Counted from the stretch's first letter, positions 35,323-46,378 are shown. The stretch: DNA of 64,000 nt from Richelia sp. SL_2_1 (GCA_012033205.1 JAAUSO010000005.1:30233-94232); one strand, 5' to 3'. Numbers and translations: made by a program. The notes: generated by a model not told the origin, from the letters alone.

Positions 35323-36876
35323 GTGATTGAAGCAGAAGTTCATTTATCACTACACAACTTTTTGCGATCGCAACAAGGTTTTCCTTCTTGGCCGCATCAT
35401 TTGACGATGGCACGGTTGGTAGCACGCGCCTTGAGGGTAGGACGTAGCGCTTTAATTCAAGTAGGGGCTGCTTGCGGTTATCAAGGTCAGTATCGCACTA
35501 GTTTTGTCGCTTCGGCTCTAATGTGGCATGGGGCTGTGATTATTGTAGCCACTCAAGCTGTACAGCAACGTTTATTACAAGTAGAAATTCCCAGACTACA
35601 AAACTGGTTAAAAGTCAATAAATCGATAATAGTGGGCGATAGTTTACCTGTTGGCGATTTTAAGGGAATTCTGATCGTGTCTCCCCAAGCTTGGTTAGCA
35701 CAACAGTTGAGTTCTACCAATAAATTTCCTCCAGATATTCCCACAATAATTGACGGTGTGGATGATTTGGAAGATTGGATACGAGAACAACTTACCGTGA
35801 GTATTCAACCCGCCGATTGGGAACAGTTAATGTTGGCTTGTCCTTCCTTTGCTTCGATAATTCGCACTAATCGGGTGCAGTTAACAAAAGAAATTTTTCA
35901 GCATCCCGCGAATCCCTACGAATGTTATTTAATATCCGAACAAGAAGAAGAAATTTTATGCCGTCTTTATTCCAGTTTAGATTTAAGTATCCTTCCCGAA
36001 CCTTGGAAAAAGTTTTGGCAATTGTTTAAAAGCAGGCATGAAATAGCCGCTAAATCTTCGGTTTCTCCTCCTTTACTTTGGCTTACGATTAGCCGCCGTC
36101 AAGGTTTATTCTCTTTACATTGCGCTCCCATTGAATTGGCAAAAATTCTCTCGCCGATTTGGCAGCGACAACCTGTAGTATTGATTGGTTCTGCTTTAGA
36201 ACCGGAAACTGAAGCTACATTATTTCGTCAGCGTTTGGGGTTGGGAGATTTGACTTGCTTGAAGTTCTCTCACGACAATCAAAATCAAGCTATTCAACTT
36301 TACATACCCAATAAATTACCGCTACCTAATACCCCAGAATTCAAAGCTGTCTTTATTCATCAAGTTCGTACTTTGGTATGTTTGAGTGCAACATCACCTG
36401 GTTTAACGGTAATTTTGGTAGGAGATGTACCCCTAAAATCTCAGCTAGGGGCAATCTTGGCTTCAGAATTTGGTTCGCGGGTACAGGTAGATAAAACTTG
36501 TTTGGATGAAAATGGTATTTTAGTTTGCGGTTGGGAATTTTGGCGCGAACATCAAACAGTTTTACCTTCTGCACAAATGTTAATTATTGCGACTTTACCC
36601 CTACCATCTTTAGAAAATCCTTTGGTAGCTGGTAGAGTCTCTTACTACAAGCATTCCCATCAAGATTGGTTCCGCTTATATTTATTACCTACAGCTTTGA
36701 ATGAATTACAACGGGCTGTTGCTCCTGTGCGAGATTCCAGCGGTATTGTAGCTTTACTTGATAGTCGAGTCATTTATCGCAGTTACGGCGCTCAAGTTCT
36801 TGCAGCCCTCAGCCCCCTTGCCCGGATTAATTATTTAGATCCAAGTTTGTTTTCTAGTCCCAAGGAAGAATCTTAG
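35323..36876 (+). CDS. DinG/XPD-like helicase relative with degenerate motifs
   Basis: 517 residues from a GTG start at 35323. The order of regions follows DinG: an N-terminal nucleotide-binding region (SALIQVGAACGYQGQYRTSFV), a second block (PTIIDGVDDLEDWI) where DEAH is expected, and a C-terminal motif-VI-like region (LQRAVAPVRDSSGIVALLDSRVIYRSYG). The Walker A GKT and the DEAH box are not present, so ATP hydrolysis is doubtful. No Fe-S cysteine cluster is evident. Probably a cyanobacterial DinG paralogue that lost helicase activity, or uses ATP in an unusual way. Confidence 0.6.
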   Translation: MIEAEVHLSLHNFLRSQQGFPSWPHHLTMARLVARALRVGRSALIQVGAACGYQGQYRTSFVASALMWHGAVIIVATQAVQQRLLQVEIPRLQNWLKVNKSIIVGDSLPVGDFKGILIVSPQAWLAQQLSSTNKFPPDIPTIIDGVDDLEDWIREQLTVSIQPADWEQLMLACPSFASIIRTNRVQLTKEIFQHPANPYECYLISEQEEEILCRLYSSLDLSILPEPWKKFWQLFKSRHEIAAKSSVSPPLLWLTISRRQGLFSLHCAPIELAKILSPIWQRQPVVLIGSALEPETEATLFRQRLGLGDLTCLKFSHDNQNQAIQLYIPNKLPLPNTPEFKAVFIHQVRTLVCLSATSPGLTVILVGDVPLKSQLGAILASEFGSRVQVDKTCLDENGILVCGWEFWREHQTVLPSAQMLIIATLPLPSLENPLVAGRVSYYKHSHQDWFRLYLLPTALNELQRAVAPVRDSSGIVALLDSRVIYRSYGAQVLAALSPLARINYLDPSLFSSPKEES

Positions 36877-36901
36877 TTGACAGTTGACAGTTGACAACTA
36901 G

Positions 36902-37108
36902 TTAATAAGCTAAATTTTCTAAAGTTTCTCGTAAATACCGCTGTACCTGCTCATCTAAACTCAATTGCTCAATTTGCGAGCCAGATTGCACTTGCTCTAG
37001 CTGCCAGCGTTGAAAACCAGAACTAATTGCGATCGCCTGCTTGAGATTATTCCAAATGTCGGTATCGCCTTTCAAGTCGTCATTATTTTTAACTGTGAAA
37101 CTGCTCAT
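36902..37108 (-). CDS. Small hypothetical protein, 68 aa
   Basis: Helical and soluble: IWNNLKQAIAISSGFQRWQLE, then DEQVQRYLRETLENLAY. Resembles small conserved cyanobacterial proteins of unknown function. It is convergent with the DinG-like gene, 25 bases away. Confidence 0.6.
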   Translation of the reverse strand: MSSFTVKNNDDLKGDTDIWNNLKQAIAISSGFQRWQLEQVQSGSQIEQLSLDEQVQRYLRETLENLAY

Positions 37109-37670
37109 AATTATTTGAACCTCTATTCAACTTTGTTAATTAGTACAACATTTTTGATGATTACTGTTTGTTTAATTACTTACACCTATTCTATATTTGA
37201 ATATACTCGTAATACTCTGTGGCGGTATAAAAATATAAGCTTCTGAACAAACAAATATTTTGCAATCTTCTTTAACTGGGGGATAAATTAATTAATTAAA
37301 AATCAAAATATAAAATCTAATTTTATTGAATGATTAAATTATTGAATATTTTTCAAGGTAATGCTTAAGTTACGGATGTTTCTGTTACCGTTGCTACTAA
37401 AATATCTCAAAAAATCAGAGAAATTTTCAGGTTTTGAGTTTAGGTAGTACTTTTTTCTTCCACTTCCTTGACTTTGTGTTGGAACAACTTAGTTAATCTA
37501 CCAATAAAAATATGTAGAGACATGAGGGTAAAACCTAAAATCTCTACATAATAATATAAAAATTAATAGTTTTGTTGTGAGTTGGGAAGTTTGATAGGCT
37601 ATGGCAACTAGGAGATTAAGATACCTAAGTTGCCAAGCTCGACAATTGGGATTACACCGTTGTCTACTCA
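37109..37670. other. 560-bp intergenic region
   Basis: Between the 68-aa gene and the infB stop. Contains the infB-operon terminator (37504-37550) and otherwise AT-rich DNA; no gene seen. Confidence 0.6.
37504..37550 (-). terminator. Rho-independent terminator of the infB operon
   Basis: Perfect 10-bp stem TATGTAGAGA/TCTCTACATA with a 20-nt loop; on the minus strand it is followed by TTTTTATT. It lies 120 bases beyond the infB stop. Confidence 0.75.
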
Positions 37671-40600
37671 CTATCTTGTCATTGTCAGAGTGCGACGTTT
37701 AGTCACCATTTGATAACCTTCAATGATGTCACCTTCTTCCCAAGTACTGAATTTATCAACGCCGATACCACATTCGTAACCGGAGTTGACTTCACGAGCA
37801 TCTTCTTTCATCCGCTTGAGTGAATCAAGGACACCCTCAAATATCATGTTATTACCACGACGTACTCGGACTTTGCAGTTACGAACCAGTTTACCGGATT
37901 GAACGTAGCAACCAGCAACAGCACCGCGTCCCACAGGGAAGACTGCACGTACTTCTGCTTGTCCTAAATGTTCTTCTACTAATTCTGGCTCCAGTAGACC
38001 TTCCAATGCATCTTGGATATCTTCTAAGAGTTTGTAGATGATATTGTATTCTCGTACATCTACACCAGCTTCGTCTGCTGCTTGTCTTGCACCACTGGCA
38101 AATGTGGTGTTGAAGCCGATAATTACCGCACCACTAGCTGCTGCAAGGTCAATATCTGTCTGGGTAATCTCCCCTGGAGCAGATAACAACATCCGAATGT
38201 GTACTTCGTTTTGCGGAATTTGTTTGAGCGCACCCAAAATAGCTTCGAGGGAACCCTGCACGTCTGCTTTCAAGATTAAGTTGAGTTCTTTCAACTCCCC
38301 TTCTTGTGCTTGTGCGGAAATACTTGTTAAAGTTACACGTCCTCCCTGCATCAAGCGAGATTGGCGTATCTTCTCGGCGCGTTCGTTAGCAAGTAAGCGT
38401 GCTTCTTTCTCGTTCTTGAAGACTTGAAATTCGTCTCCTGCGAACGGTACATCATTTAAGCCTAATACCTCTACAGCAAAGGAAGGAGTTGCAGCTTCTA
38501 CTCGGTGACCTCTATCATCAACCATTGCCCGGACTTTTCCGAACACAGAACCGGCTACGAGAATATCTCCTACGTGTAAGGTTCCGTTCTGAATTAACAG
38601 GGTTGCCACCGCACCTTTTGCTTTATCCAAATGGGCTTCAATCACGGTTCCTTTTGCTGAACGGTCTGGGTTCGCTTGCAGTTCTTCTACTTCCGATACC
38701 AGGACAATCATTTCTAAGAGCGTATCCAAGTTTTCTGCTTTGATGGCGCTCACGGGAACCATAATTGTATCGCCGCCCCATTCTTCTGGTACCAACGAAT
38801 ACTGACCTAGCTCTTGCTTAACTCGATCTGGCTGTGCGGCTTCTTTGTCAATTTTGTTGATGGCAACAATAATCGGCACTCCGGCAGCTTTCGCGTGACT
38901 AATAGCTTCAACCGTTTGGGGACGAACGCCATCATCCGCAGCTACTACCAATATGGCAATATCTGTGACTCGCGCTCCCCTTGCCCGCATCGCTGTGAAT
39001 GCTTCGTGACCGGGAGTATCTAAAAAGACAATTTGCTGCTGTTTGCCGTCATGTTCTATGTCTACGTGGTAAGCACCAATATGTTGAGTAATACCTCCGG
39101 CTTCTCCGGAAGCGACTTTCGTTTTGCGAATCGAGTCGAGTAGGGTCGTTTTACCGTGGTCTACGTGACCCATAATAGTTACTACAGGCGGACGACGGTG
39201 GAGAAATTCCATATCTTCAAAGTCGAGCATCTCGGTGACTTTACGAGCTTCGGCTTCTGGTTCTGGAATCTCAACTTCTACTTCCAACTCTTTTGCCACC
39301 ATGATTACTGTCGAGGTATCAAGACTTTGGGTGATGCTAACCGCGATCGCCTTCATGAACAAGATTTTGACAATTTCTGTGTCCGGGGTTGCTAAAGCAT
39401 CTGCCAGTTCTTGTACGGTCATCGGACCGCTAACCGTTATTTTTTCCGGACGCTGCTCTTTGATTTCCGTTTCTGTATTGTTGCCACCGCTACCGCCGCG
39501 CCGACGATTTTGATCGCGAGACCCAGATTTTTTGATTTTGCTTGGTGCCGCTGGAGTTGGTGCTGCTGCTGCTGGTCTGGAACTTTTTGGTTTGGCAGGA
39601 CGAACTATGGCATTACTAACTGCTGCTGCGATGCTATCTGCTGCTTCATCTTCACTAAGTAGGTCTTCATCAAAATCGTCTTCAACCATTGGTTTCAGAC
39701 GTTTATTCTTAACAACCTTACCGGCTTTGGCGGCTTCTTTGATTTCGTCGAGTGCTTCCTCTTGCTTAGAACGTTTTTTCTGACCTCTAGGCAAACGAGG
39801 CGGTGTTGGACGCTTGAGTTCAACTATGTCATCGACAACATCATTATCGTCTTTGTCGTCATCAATTGATTCGACATTTTCTGATTTCGCCGCCGGTCTT
39901 AGTGGCGGTCTTAATGGAGCCGATATGCTCGGAGGAGCTGATGAGTCTTGGCGTACTACCGTCTTCCTCGGACGTTGTACATCATCCGAACTAGCACCCG
40001 GCGATACTTTCCTGGGCTTTTGAGGTTTTTCGGTTTTTGATACTGGCGAAATCGTCGGACGCGCAGTTTTTGATACTGGTGCGTTTGACTGGTTCGCTTG
40101 TTCTACTTTATCGGTAGTCGGCTTGTTCTGTTGTCGTTTTACTTTGTCTTTGTCTTTGTCTTTGTCTTGATTGCGATCGCGCTTGAGAACTGGTTTTTCG
40201 GCGACGCTATTATGCAAACCGGAATTGGGTTTTGCTGCCACGGGTCTACTAGGTGGAGCAGTCAATTCGGGCGCGCTTGGCATTTCCGGTTTAGATTTGG
40301 GTGAAACTAATTTTTCTGGTTTGCTCAAAGCAGTTTTATCTGATTCTGAGGAGGAAGTGGATGCTAAATTATCGGTATTTTCAACGAATAAAGAGTTATT
40401 CGGTTTCTGAGACTGATTTTGAGAAGCGGGTGCTGTTGGTGCCACTGGTTCCATCGGCGAGACAGGAGATGTAAAAGGTCGGGGGGGCGCAGCCGGATTT
40501 GATGCGCTTTCTTGGTTTGGTAAATTACTAGAATTATTTGGTGGTTTTGGTTTGCTACGAATTTCCAAGATTTGTGGTTTACTAGGTGCAGAAGCATGGT

Positions 40601-40811
40601 TATGCTTATTTGTACCATGCTCTTTCGACAAAGCTAAAGTAGACGTTAATTTTACTGCTTGCGAACGAATACGTTCGGCATCAGATTCTGAAATCGTGCT
40701 GCTATGACTTTTGACCGCAATATTTAGCTGGTCGCAAATTACTAGTAGCTCTTTGTTTTCCAAATTCAATTCCTTTGATAATTCGTAAATTCTGACTTTG
40801 CCGTTGTTCAT
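37671..40811 (-). CDS. infB: Translation initiation factor IF-2
   Basis: 1046 residues. An IF2N domain at the start ([21 protein letters not shown]), a long Pro/Lys/Ser-rich linker (about 60-450), a second IF2N-like domain, then the GTPase with GHVDHGKTT (about 545), DTPGHEAF and NKID, and the C-terminal tRNA-binding domains ([21 protein letters not shown]). It recruits initiator tRNA to the 30S subunit. Last gene of the rimP-nusA-ylxR-infB operon. Confidence 0.97.
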   Translation of the reverse strand: MNNGKVRIYELSKELNLENKELLVICDQLNIAVKSHSSTISESDAERIRSQAVKLTSTLALSKEHGTNKHNHASAPSKPQILEIRSKPKPPNNSSNLPNQESASNPAAPPRPFTSPVSPMEPVAPTAPASQNQSQKPNNSLFVENTDNLASTSSSESDKTALSKPEKLVSPKSKPEMPSAPELTAPPSRPVAAKPNSGLHNSVAEKPVLKRDRNQDKDKDKDKVKRQQNKPTTDKVEQANQSNAPVSKTARPTISPVSKTEKPQKPRKVSPGASSDDVQRPRKTVVRQDSSAPPSISAPLRPPLRPAAKSENVESIDDDKDDNDVVDDIVELKRPTPPRLPRGQKKRSKQEEALDEIKEAAKAGKVVKNKRLKPMVEDDFDEDLLSEDEAADSIAAAVSNAIVRPAKPKSSRPAAAAPTPAAPSKIKKSGSRDQNRRRGGSGGNNTETEIKEQRPEKITVSGPMTVQELADALATPDTEIVKILFMKAIAVSITQSLDTSTVIMVAKELEVEVEIPEPEAEARKVTEMLDFEDMEFLHRRPPVVTIMGHVDHGKTTLLDSIRKTKVASGEAGGITQHIGAYHVDIEHDGKQQQIVFLDTPGHEAFTAMRARGARVTDIAILVVAADDGVRPQTVEAISHAKAAGVPIIVAINKIDKEAAQPDRVKQELGQYSLVPEEWGGDTIMVPVSAIKAENLDTLLEMIVLVSEVEELQANPDRSAKGTVIEAHLDKAKGAVATLLIQNGTLHVGDILVAGSVFGKVRAMVDDRGHRVEAATPSFAVEVLGLNDVPFAGDEFQVFKNEKEARLLANERAEKIRQSRLMQGGRVTLTSISAQAQEGELKELNLILKADVQGSLEAILGALKQIPQNEVHIRMLLSAPGEITQTDIDLAAASGAVIIGFNTTFASGARQAADEAGVDVREYNIIYKLLEDIQDALEGLLEPELVEEHLGQAEVRAVFPVGRGAVAGCYVQSGKLVRNCKVRVRRGNNMIFEGVLDSLKRMKEDAREVNSGYECGIGVDKFSTWEEGDIIEGYQMVTKRRTLTMTR

Positions 40812-41286
40812 CCACTCTTCCCCTATAATTTACAGTTTTAACGGATGGTTGCCAGCTTTTGCGACATCTCCATCCTTGAGTTACTGTGTAATGGCTACCA
40901 TTTTCGGTTTGAAAACAGTTTTTACCATTAGGAAAGAGAGATGTGACCGTTGGAAAGCTGGCATCTCTACGCTTGCACAATATTGGTTAACGCCTGATTG
41001 CGCCCAAGCATCAGCAAGTAAGTGCCGATATTTAGTTTTTTGTTTGGTTGATGTTTCTGTTGGGTTTAACACATGAAAGCCTACAATCACTAAGTTTTGC
41101 AAGTGTTTATCATATAACAGACCATGGGTCAATACTAATTTATAATTTTGGCACTGACTGTATGTTACTAAAAGATAATTTAATCAACAGTACTATCGAG
41201 CATAGTCGCATTCGTTAATATTATTCTGGAAAGTAACCCCCTTATTTTAATTGCTTTATGAAAAACGATTATTCTAGGGTATAGCT
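40812..41286. other. 475-bp gap between ylxR and infB
   Basis: Unusually long for this operon. Two minus-strand open frames cross it (40881-41132 and 40702-40980), but their translations lack normal protein character and one runs into infB. No strong terminator seen; an internal promoter or leader for infB is possible. Confidence 0.5.
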
Positions 41287-41532
41287 TTAAGGTAAGCGCT
41301 GCCACAATGTTGTATACAGTGTTTCTGGCACTGATGTACGCAAGGCTCGTCCTAATCTATTTTTTTTATGAGCAACGCTAAGGCAACTCGGATTTGGACA
41401 AATGTAGGCTGAACGCCCCATGCCCTCATCTAATTGTACCTTTCCTGAAGGAAACACGCGGACAATCCGCCAAAACTCTTGTTTTAAACTGACTTTTCGA
41501 CAACTAATACAACGCCTCCAATTCGGTTTCAT
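41287..41532 (-). CDS. ylxR: YlxR-family RNA-binding protein
   Basis: 81 residues. Family pattern RRCISCRKVSLKQEFWRIVR, then GRSAYICPNPSCLSVAHKKNRLGRALR. Found between nusA and infB in many bacteria; in Bacillus/Clostridium it modulates RNase P (RnpM). It lies 45 bases after nusA. Confidence 0.9.
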   Translation of the reverse strand: MKPNWRRCISCRKVSLKQEFWRIVRVFPSGKVQLDEGMGRSAYICPNPSCLSVAHKKNRLGRALRTSVPETLYTTLWQRLP

Positions 41533-41577
41533 TTTAACTGACTATTCGGCTTTAGCTATTGTGGTGGATTATTACGA

Positions 41578-42942
41578 TTAATAAATACTTTGATTCTCGG
41601 ACTCAAATTCTTCCTCAGCTTCGTCTTCGTCTAATTCAGTTTCAAATTCTTCAGATAAAAATTCGCGATCGTCATGTTCTAATTTGTCAGATTCCAGTTT
41701 CTGCTGTTCAAGTCTTTCAAGCTCATCAAGCTCATCAAGTTCTGCTGCGTGTTGCGCTCTTACATCTGAGAATTTGGCATCTTCTGCTTCAAAATCATAC
41801 TTGGCTTTGTCTTTGATATCTATTTTCCAGCCTGTAAGTCTAGCAGCTAAACGAACGTTTTGTCCTTCTTTGCCGATGGCTAAACTTAATTGATCTTCAG
41901 CTACAAGTACGTGAGTTTGGCGGCTTTCTGGGTCCATAAGTCGGACATCATCGACTCGTGCTGGACTCAAAGCGTTGGCAATATAAGTTGCTGGGTCTGG
42001 AGACCAACGAATCACGTCAATTTTTTCGCCGCGTAATTCATTAACTACTACTTGAATTCGAGAACCCCGCGCTCCAATACAAGCACCAACTGGGTCTACA
42101 TCTCGGTCTAAAGTATCTACAGCTATTTTTGTTCTCGGTCCAACATAAGAAGATGGAGGATTGGCTTCGCGAGCTACGGCAACAATGCGGACAACTTCAT
42201 CTTCAATTTCTGGAACTTCGTTGGCAAAAAGATACACTACCAAACCCGCATCAGCACGAGAAACCATTAATTGTGGCCCTCGCTGTTGACCTTTTGAGAC
42301 TTTTTTCAGATACACTCGAAAATTTGCCCCAATTCGGTAATTATCGTTGGGTAGTTGTTCCCGTTTGGGTAATTCGGCTTCTACTTCCGGCTGACCAAAA
42401 CCACTGGTAACAGCCATGATTACCGATTGTCTTTCAAATCGCAGTACTCTTGTTTGTAGTACCGTTCCTTCTAAATCTTGGAATTCTTCTTGAATTAATT
42501 GTCGCTGCTGGTCACGTAATTTTTGCGATAAGACTTGCTTGGTTTGCATCGCGGCCATGCGACCAAATTCTTTTTTATCGGGTGTTACATCTACAACTAC
42601 TTCTTGTCCTACCAATTGCGCCGCATCATCGCCAAATTCCTCGACTTCTTTGATTACGTCTTTCAGAGCAATTTGATGGTCGGAATTGGCAACTTCTTCA
42701 ACTATAATTTTTGTGGAAACAACGCGAAATCCTTCATCTTCAATATCTAATTCTACTTCAAAATTGTCAAAGTAATCTTCATCAAACTGTTTGCGGTCTA
42801 AATTTTGAGCGCGACGATAACGTTCGTAACCCTTAAGCAGAGCTTCTCTAATTGCCGATTGTACTGCAAGACGCGGTAAGTTTCGCTCCTTACTTATACT
42901 TTCAATCAATTCTTTTAATCCAAGTAATTTAAGCATTGACAT
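41578..42942 (-). CDS. nusA: Transcription termination/antitermination factor NusA
   Basis: 454 residues from the ATG at 42942 (MSMLKLLGLKELIES), which has AAAGGAGA 12 bases upstream; the open frame extends to 42993 but those codons do not look like NusA. N-terminal polymerase-binding domain, S1 domain (LEGTVLQTRVLRFERQSVIM), KH domains (DPVGACIGARGSRIQVVVNEL; LSLAIGKEGQNVRLAARLTGW) and an acidic tail. Confidence 0.96.
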   Translation of the reverse strand: MSMLKLLGLKELIESISKERNLPRLAVQSAIREALLKGYERYRRAQNLDRKQFDEDYFDNFEVELDIEDEGFRVVSTKIIVEEVANSDHQIALKDVIKEVEEFGDDAAQLVGQEVVVDVTPDKKEFGRMAAMQTKQVLSQKLRDQQRQLIQEEFQDLEGTVLQTRVLRFERQSVIMAVTSGFGQPEVEAELPKREQLPNDNYRIGANFRVYLKKVSKGQQRGPQLMVSRADAGLVVYLFANEVPEIEDEVVRIVAVAREANPPSSYVGPRTKIAVDTLDRDVDPVGACIGARGSRIQVVVNELRGEKIDVIRWSPDPATYIANALSPARVDDVRLMDPESRQTHVLVAEDQLSLAIGKEGQNVRLAARLTGWKIDIKDKAKYDFEAEDAKFSDVRAQHAAELDELDELERLEQQKLESDKLEHDDREFLSEEFETELDEDEAEEEFESENQSIY

Positions 42943-42953
42943 ATATCGTTCGT

Positions 42954-42960
42954 TCTCCTT
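42954..42960 (-). promoter_or_regulatory. Ribosome binding site for nusA
   Basis: AAGGAGA on the minus strand, about 11-12 bases before ATG 42942; it decides the nusA start. Confidence 0.65.
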
Positions 42961-43139
42961 TAAAAAATCGCTACCGGGAACACCGGAATTCAAGACGATA
43001 AATAATCGGTGTGTTCACAAAACAGATATTTTGCTACAAATAAACAACTAATAGAACCATTAGATGCTCATTCTTTTCGCAAAAAACCGTTCTTCTTCAC
43101 CGAGGGTAAAAGCAGTCTTGGTAGATAGTCTTCCCCAAC

Positions 43140-43604
43140 TTAATCGCGTTCTTCGTCTAACTGCACGCTCTGTATATTCGAGCGCTTAATTTCGATTACA
43201 CGACCTTTTTTATTTAAGTAAACGTTGTTTTCATCTCGGCTAACCAGTTTACCATTCCACTCAGAATGTCCTTGATGGGGTGAAGAAGTGTAAACCTTAA
43301 CCGGAAACCCTTTAAAAGAGATGAATTCTCGGTCGGTCTTCAATTCCTGGGAAATACCAGGACTAGACACTTCTAATACATAGGCATCGGTGATAATTGC
43401 AGCTGCATCCAAATTTGCTTCTAAATTACGGCTCATGCGTTCGCAATCATTTAACCCAGTATCCTGTGTGGGATTACGGATATCAACTCGCAATACTGGT
43501 GGGCTTTGATTGGTATGAAAAACCACTTTCACGACCTCTAGTCCAAGGTCTTCTGCTACTGGTGTTGCTAAATCGATTATTTGGGGAACTAAAGGATGAG
43601 TCAT
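43140..43604 (-). CDS. rimP: Ribosome maturation factor RimP
   Basis: 154 residues: [48 protein letters not shown]. It helps assemble the 30S subunit. First gene of the rimP-nusA-ylxR-infB operon, 200 bases before nusA. Confidence 0.95.
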   Translation of the reverse strand: MTHPLVPQIIDLATPVAEDLGLEVVKVVFHTNQSPPVLRVDIRNPTQDTGLNDCERMSRNLEANLDAAAIITDAYVLEVSSPGISQELKTDREFISFKGFPVKVYTSSPHQGHSEWNGKLVSRDENNVYLNKKGRVIEIKRSNIQSVQLDEERD

Positions 43605-43785
43605 GTGGCAATTCCAACAAAAAAAGTGGGCTAGTACCCACTCCCTGCGATAAGGATATCTTCCAAGAAGTCTTGCAACGAACTCTAAGATAGCTCGTCT
43701 CTAATTTGAGTTTAGCGCATTTTTTCAAAATGCTTGCAGCAAAAAATGTCCGATTACCCATCTGTATTTTGATGCTGCACATCGA

Positions 43786-45228
43786 TCAAATATCAGGTTT
43801 GGTACGGCGCTTTGTATCTGCTAATAAGGGAAGGGATACTTCTGTTTGGAGATTCCTAGTTTGTTCAAGGATTTGCTCTACGTCTTCTTCGGAAAGACGT
43901 TGAACGTAATTAATTTTCATTTCTTCTAAGAAGTCGATTAATAAGCTTTGTATTTCTGAGATGACTTGTTTTTTTTGAATTTCGGAGGTCATTGCTTCTG
44001 AGAAGCGTTTGACTAATTGGCTTGAAAGTTTGACGGAAACTGGATCTTCTGTTGCAGATACTAAAGCATGGTAGAGGTTGGTGGCAATTTGAGTCGCCAA
44101 TTGTTCGCTTAATTGATGCTGCATTTGCCCTATTCCTGGCAGGTTACGAAAATTGCTGTAGATGGGAGATTGGTTAAATGCGCTATTTATATTGTGCTGG
44201 AGCAGAGCAATTATTTCCGGTTGAATTTTTGGTAGTACTTGGTAAATAACTGTTTGTACGAAAATTCCTGCCAAGGCTTCTATTTCATTAATATTATTCA
44301 GGTCTACATAAGGACGCAATGTTTGACTTTGTTGTAACCAACGTGTTAAGTCTCCTTGTTTAATAGAATTTTGAGTTTGATTTATAACTCGTATAACTAC
44401 GATTTGCGTTATTTCTTCAGCAAAATTAGCTACAATCCCTTGTTGAATTTGATGTCGTAAACTGTGTAAATTTAATAACTCTACTTTTTCTAAACGGAAT
44501 AAAACAGGTATGATTCGCAACCAACGCCAAAAAGGTAATACTAGAAAGAGATCGTACCAACGCCATAACACTGCATTGAACCAACTAAACCCAGGATGAC
44601 GACGTTTTATATAGTAACTACGCGCTAATAATTCAACTGTAAATAAAAGTACAAATGGTAAGTCAATTATCCAAAATTTATCAATAAATTCTCCGTTTTC
44701 GCCAATTTGTCGATAGTAATTAGTCGCAATTAATGGTTTAATTTTACGATTAAAAAAACTTATTTCTTGATTCCAACCTTGTTTTAGTAAATACTCTTGA
44801 CTCCAAAAACTAATAAATGCACGTTTTGAAGATTCATTATCAAGACGTTCGCTCATCCGATTTTTGATTTTTTCCAAAGTACCGCTTTTTGAAACTCCTG
44901 CAAATGGATTGTTTTCAATCATTTCTACGCTCAAATCACTTAATTCTTCTAGTTTGCTTGTTGATAGAGCTGAAGTTAATCCTGTTTGAGCGATTTGTTG
45001 TTCCAATTCTTCTACAGTTTTTAAATAATTTTCAGTTTCTCGATGGGGTTCAATTCCTTTGATTGGGTCGTATATTGTTTGGATTTGAGGTAAGTTACGT
45101 AAGTAAAAATCCCGCAACTCAATATAAGTTAAATTAAATAATACTAATCCTAAGTTTAGTGTAGCTGTAAGCGCCATGAATCTTTCAAACCAAAGGTTTC
45201 GCTTGTTGACATTTTTTTGATTTTTCAT
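43786..45228 (-). CDS. Membrane protein with ion-channel-like segment
   Basis: 480 residues. One N-terminal membrane helix (FMALTATLNLGLVLFNLTYIEL), a charged domain (about 50-190), then a membrane region with FWIIDLPFVLLFTVELLARS and LWRWYDLFLVLPFWRWLRIIPVLFRLEKV, which resembles S3-S4 of voltage-gated channels, although no pore selectivity sequence is visible. The long C-terminal part is helical and soluble. A conserved cyanobacterial protein; function not known. Confidence 0.65.
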   Translation of the reverse strand: MKNQKNVNKRNLWFERFMALTATLNLGLVLFNLTYIELRDFYLRNLPQIQTIYDPIKGIEPHRETENYLKTVEELEQQIAQTGLTSALSTSKLEELSDLSVEMIENNPFAGVSKSGTLEKIKNRMSERLDNESSKRAFISFWSQEYLLKQGWNQEISFFNRKIKPLIATNYYRQIGENGEFIDKFWIIDLPFVLLFTVELLARSYYIKRRHPGFSWFNAVLWRWYDLFLVLPFWRWLRIIPVLFRLEKVELLNLHSLRHQIQQGIVANFAEEITQIVVIRVINQTQNSIKQGDLTRWLQQSQTLRPYVDLNNINEIEALAGIFVQTVIYQVLPKIQPEIIALLQHNINSAFNQSPIYSNFRNLPGIGQMQHQLSEQLATQIATNLYHALVSATEDPVSVKLSSQLVKRFSEAMTSEIQKKQVISEIQSLLIDFLEEMKINYVQRLSEEDVEQILEQTRNLQTEVSLPLLADTKRRTKPDI

Positions 45229-45562
45229 TACTTTTCAGTGGTATTACATATTTTAAACTCGATATAGCGTATTTTATTCACTCATAATGAAGGATTATAT
45301 AATGTTTGTTACCAAGTAAATAAAATTTTAAAAGTATATTTTGTATCACATCAAATGTTGACTCACTTCTAAATTTTTCAACTATTTATACAAGAGTTTA
45401 AAAATACATCTATAGGAAGATGACAAAATTATTTGTGGCGAAATATTTTGAATAATTTAAAAAAATTTAGATTAATCAAAAAATTATTAATAATAATAAA
45501 AAATTTTGAGAAAAATACCTTAAATAAATTTAAAATGCAGCTAATGACTCGGAGTTTTAATC
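45229..45562. other. AT-rich divergent promoter region
   Basis: 334 bases between the channel-like gene and the peptidoglycan-binding gene; very AT-rich (AATTAAAAAATTTAG-like runs near 45480-45540). No gene or clear hairpin. Confidence 0.5.
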
Positions 45563-46348
45563 ATGTGGTGTGAGTTTAGTAATAGAAGTATTAGTGTAGT
45601 AACCGCCTGTATCATTGCAGGTAGTGTAGCTGTTTCAAGTACAGTTTTAGCCGCTCGTGAACGCAATTATACTCCACGAGAATTTCGTTCTGTTTTGTAC
45701 GGATTGGGATACAACGTGGCAGTATCCGACGCGCCTTTGACGGATGCTCAAACCAGAAACGCAATCCGCGAATTTCAACAGGGGTACAAGATAGGAGTAG
45801 ACGGGATAGCAGGACCAAATACTCAAAATCTTACTGCCGACATTGTTAGAAGTCTCAAATACAACTTGAATTTGGTGGCTAATCCCGATCCTGAATTACC
45901 TCTCGATCAATTTTACGGACCAACAACCCAAGAAGCAGTTAAAAAATATCAAGAACAGTTACAGCTTGAACAAACTGGAATAGCTGATTTGGCTTTGCGG
46001 CAAAGACTTAATCAACAAGCGAAACAGGAGACTCCAGAATCTGAACCGGAAGCAACACCAGAAGTAACACCATCGCCAACCCCATCACCAACGGCAACAC
46101 CAGAAGTAACCCCAACTCCTGTAATACCGGAAGCAACTCCAACTCCGGTATTTCCGGAAGCAACTCCAACTCCAGAAGCAACTCCAACTCCGGTATTTCC
46201 GGAAGCAACTCCAACTCCTACAGAATCACCCGACGACGATGATGAGGAAGAAACACCGGAACCAACCCCATCACCAACGGCAACACCAGAAGTAACTCCA
46301 ACTCCTGTAATACCCACTGTAAGTCCAACACCTACAGAAACGCCTTAA
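45563..46348 (+). CDS. Peptidoglycan-binding protein with Pro/Thr repeat tail
   Basis: 261 residues. Signal peptide (VVTACIIAGSVAVSSTVLA) then two peptidoglycan-binding-1 domains (FRSVLYGLGYNVAVSDAPLT ... IREFQQGYKIGVDGIAGPNT; QFYGPTTQEAVKKYQEQLQL). The C-terminal third is an extended ATPTPVFPE/EATPTPT repeat with an acidic DDDDEEE patch. It binds cell wall in the periplasm; the tail probably spans or tethers. Confidence 0.85.
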   Translation: MWCEFSNRSISVVTACIIAGSVAVSSTVLAARERNYTPREFRSVLYGLGYNVAVSDAPLTDAQTRNAIREFQQGYKIGVDGIAGPNTQNLTADIVRSLKYNLNLVANPDPELPLDQFYGPTTQEAVKKYQEQLQLEQTGIADLALRQRLNQQAKQETPESEPEATPEVTPSPTPSPTATPEVTPTPVIPEATPTPVFPEATPTPEATPTPVFPEATPTPTESPDDDDEEETPEPTPSPTATPEVTPTPVIPTVSPTPTETP

Positions 46349-46378
46349 AGGTTAAAGGTTAGAGGTTAAAGGTTAAAA
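46348..46378. repeat. AGGTTAA tandem repeat
   Basis: Heptamers AGGTTAA/AGGTTAG straight after the peptidoglycan-binding gene. Confidence 0.7.

Noticed and set aside
38038..40410. Several plus-strand open frames opposite infB
   Set aside because: Shadows of the Pro/Ser-rich infB linker; no start signals.
40702..41132. Two minus-strand open frames between ylxR and infB
   Set aside because: Composition is not protein-like, one runs into infB, and neither has a ribosome site.
46012..46317. Antisense open frames rich in Gly/Val or Leu/Glu repeats
   Set aside because: Mirror of the Pro/Thr repeat tail of the peptidoglycan-binding protein on the other strand.
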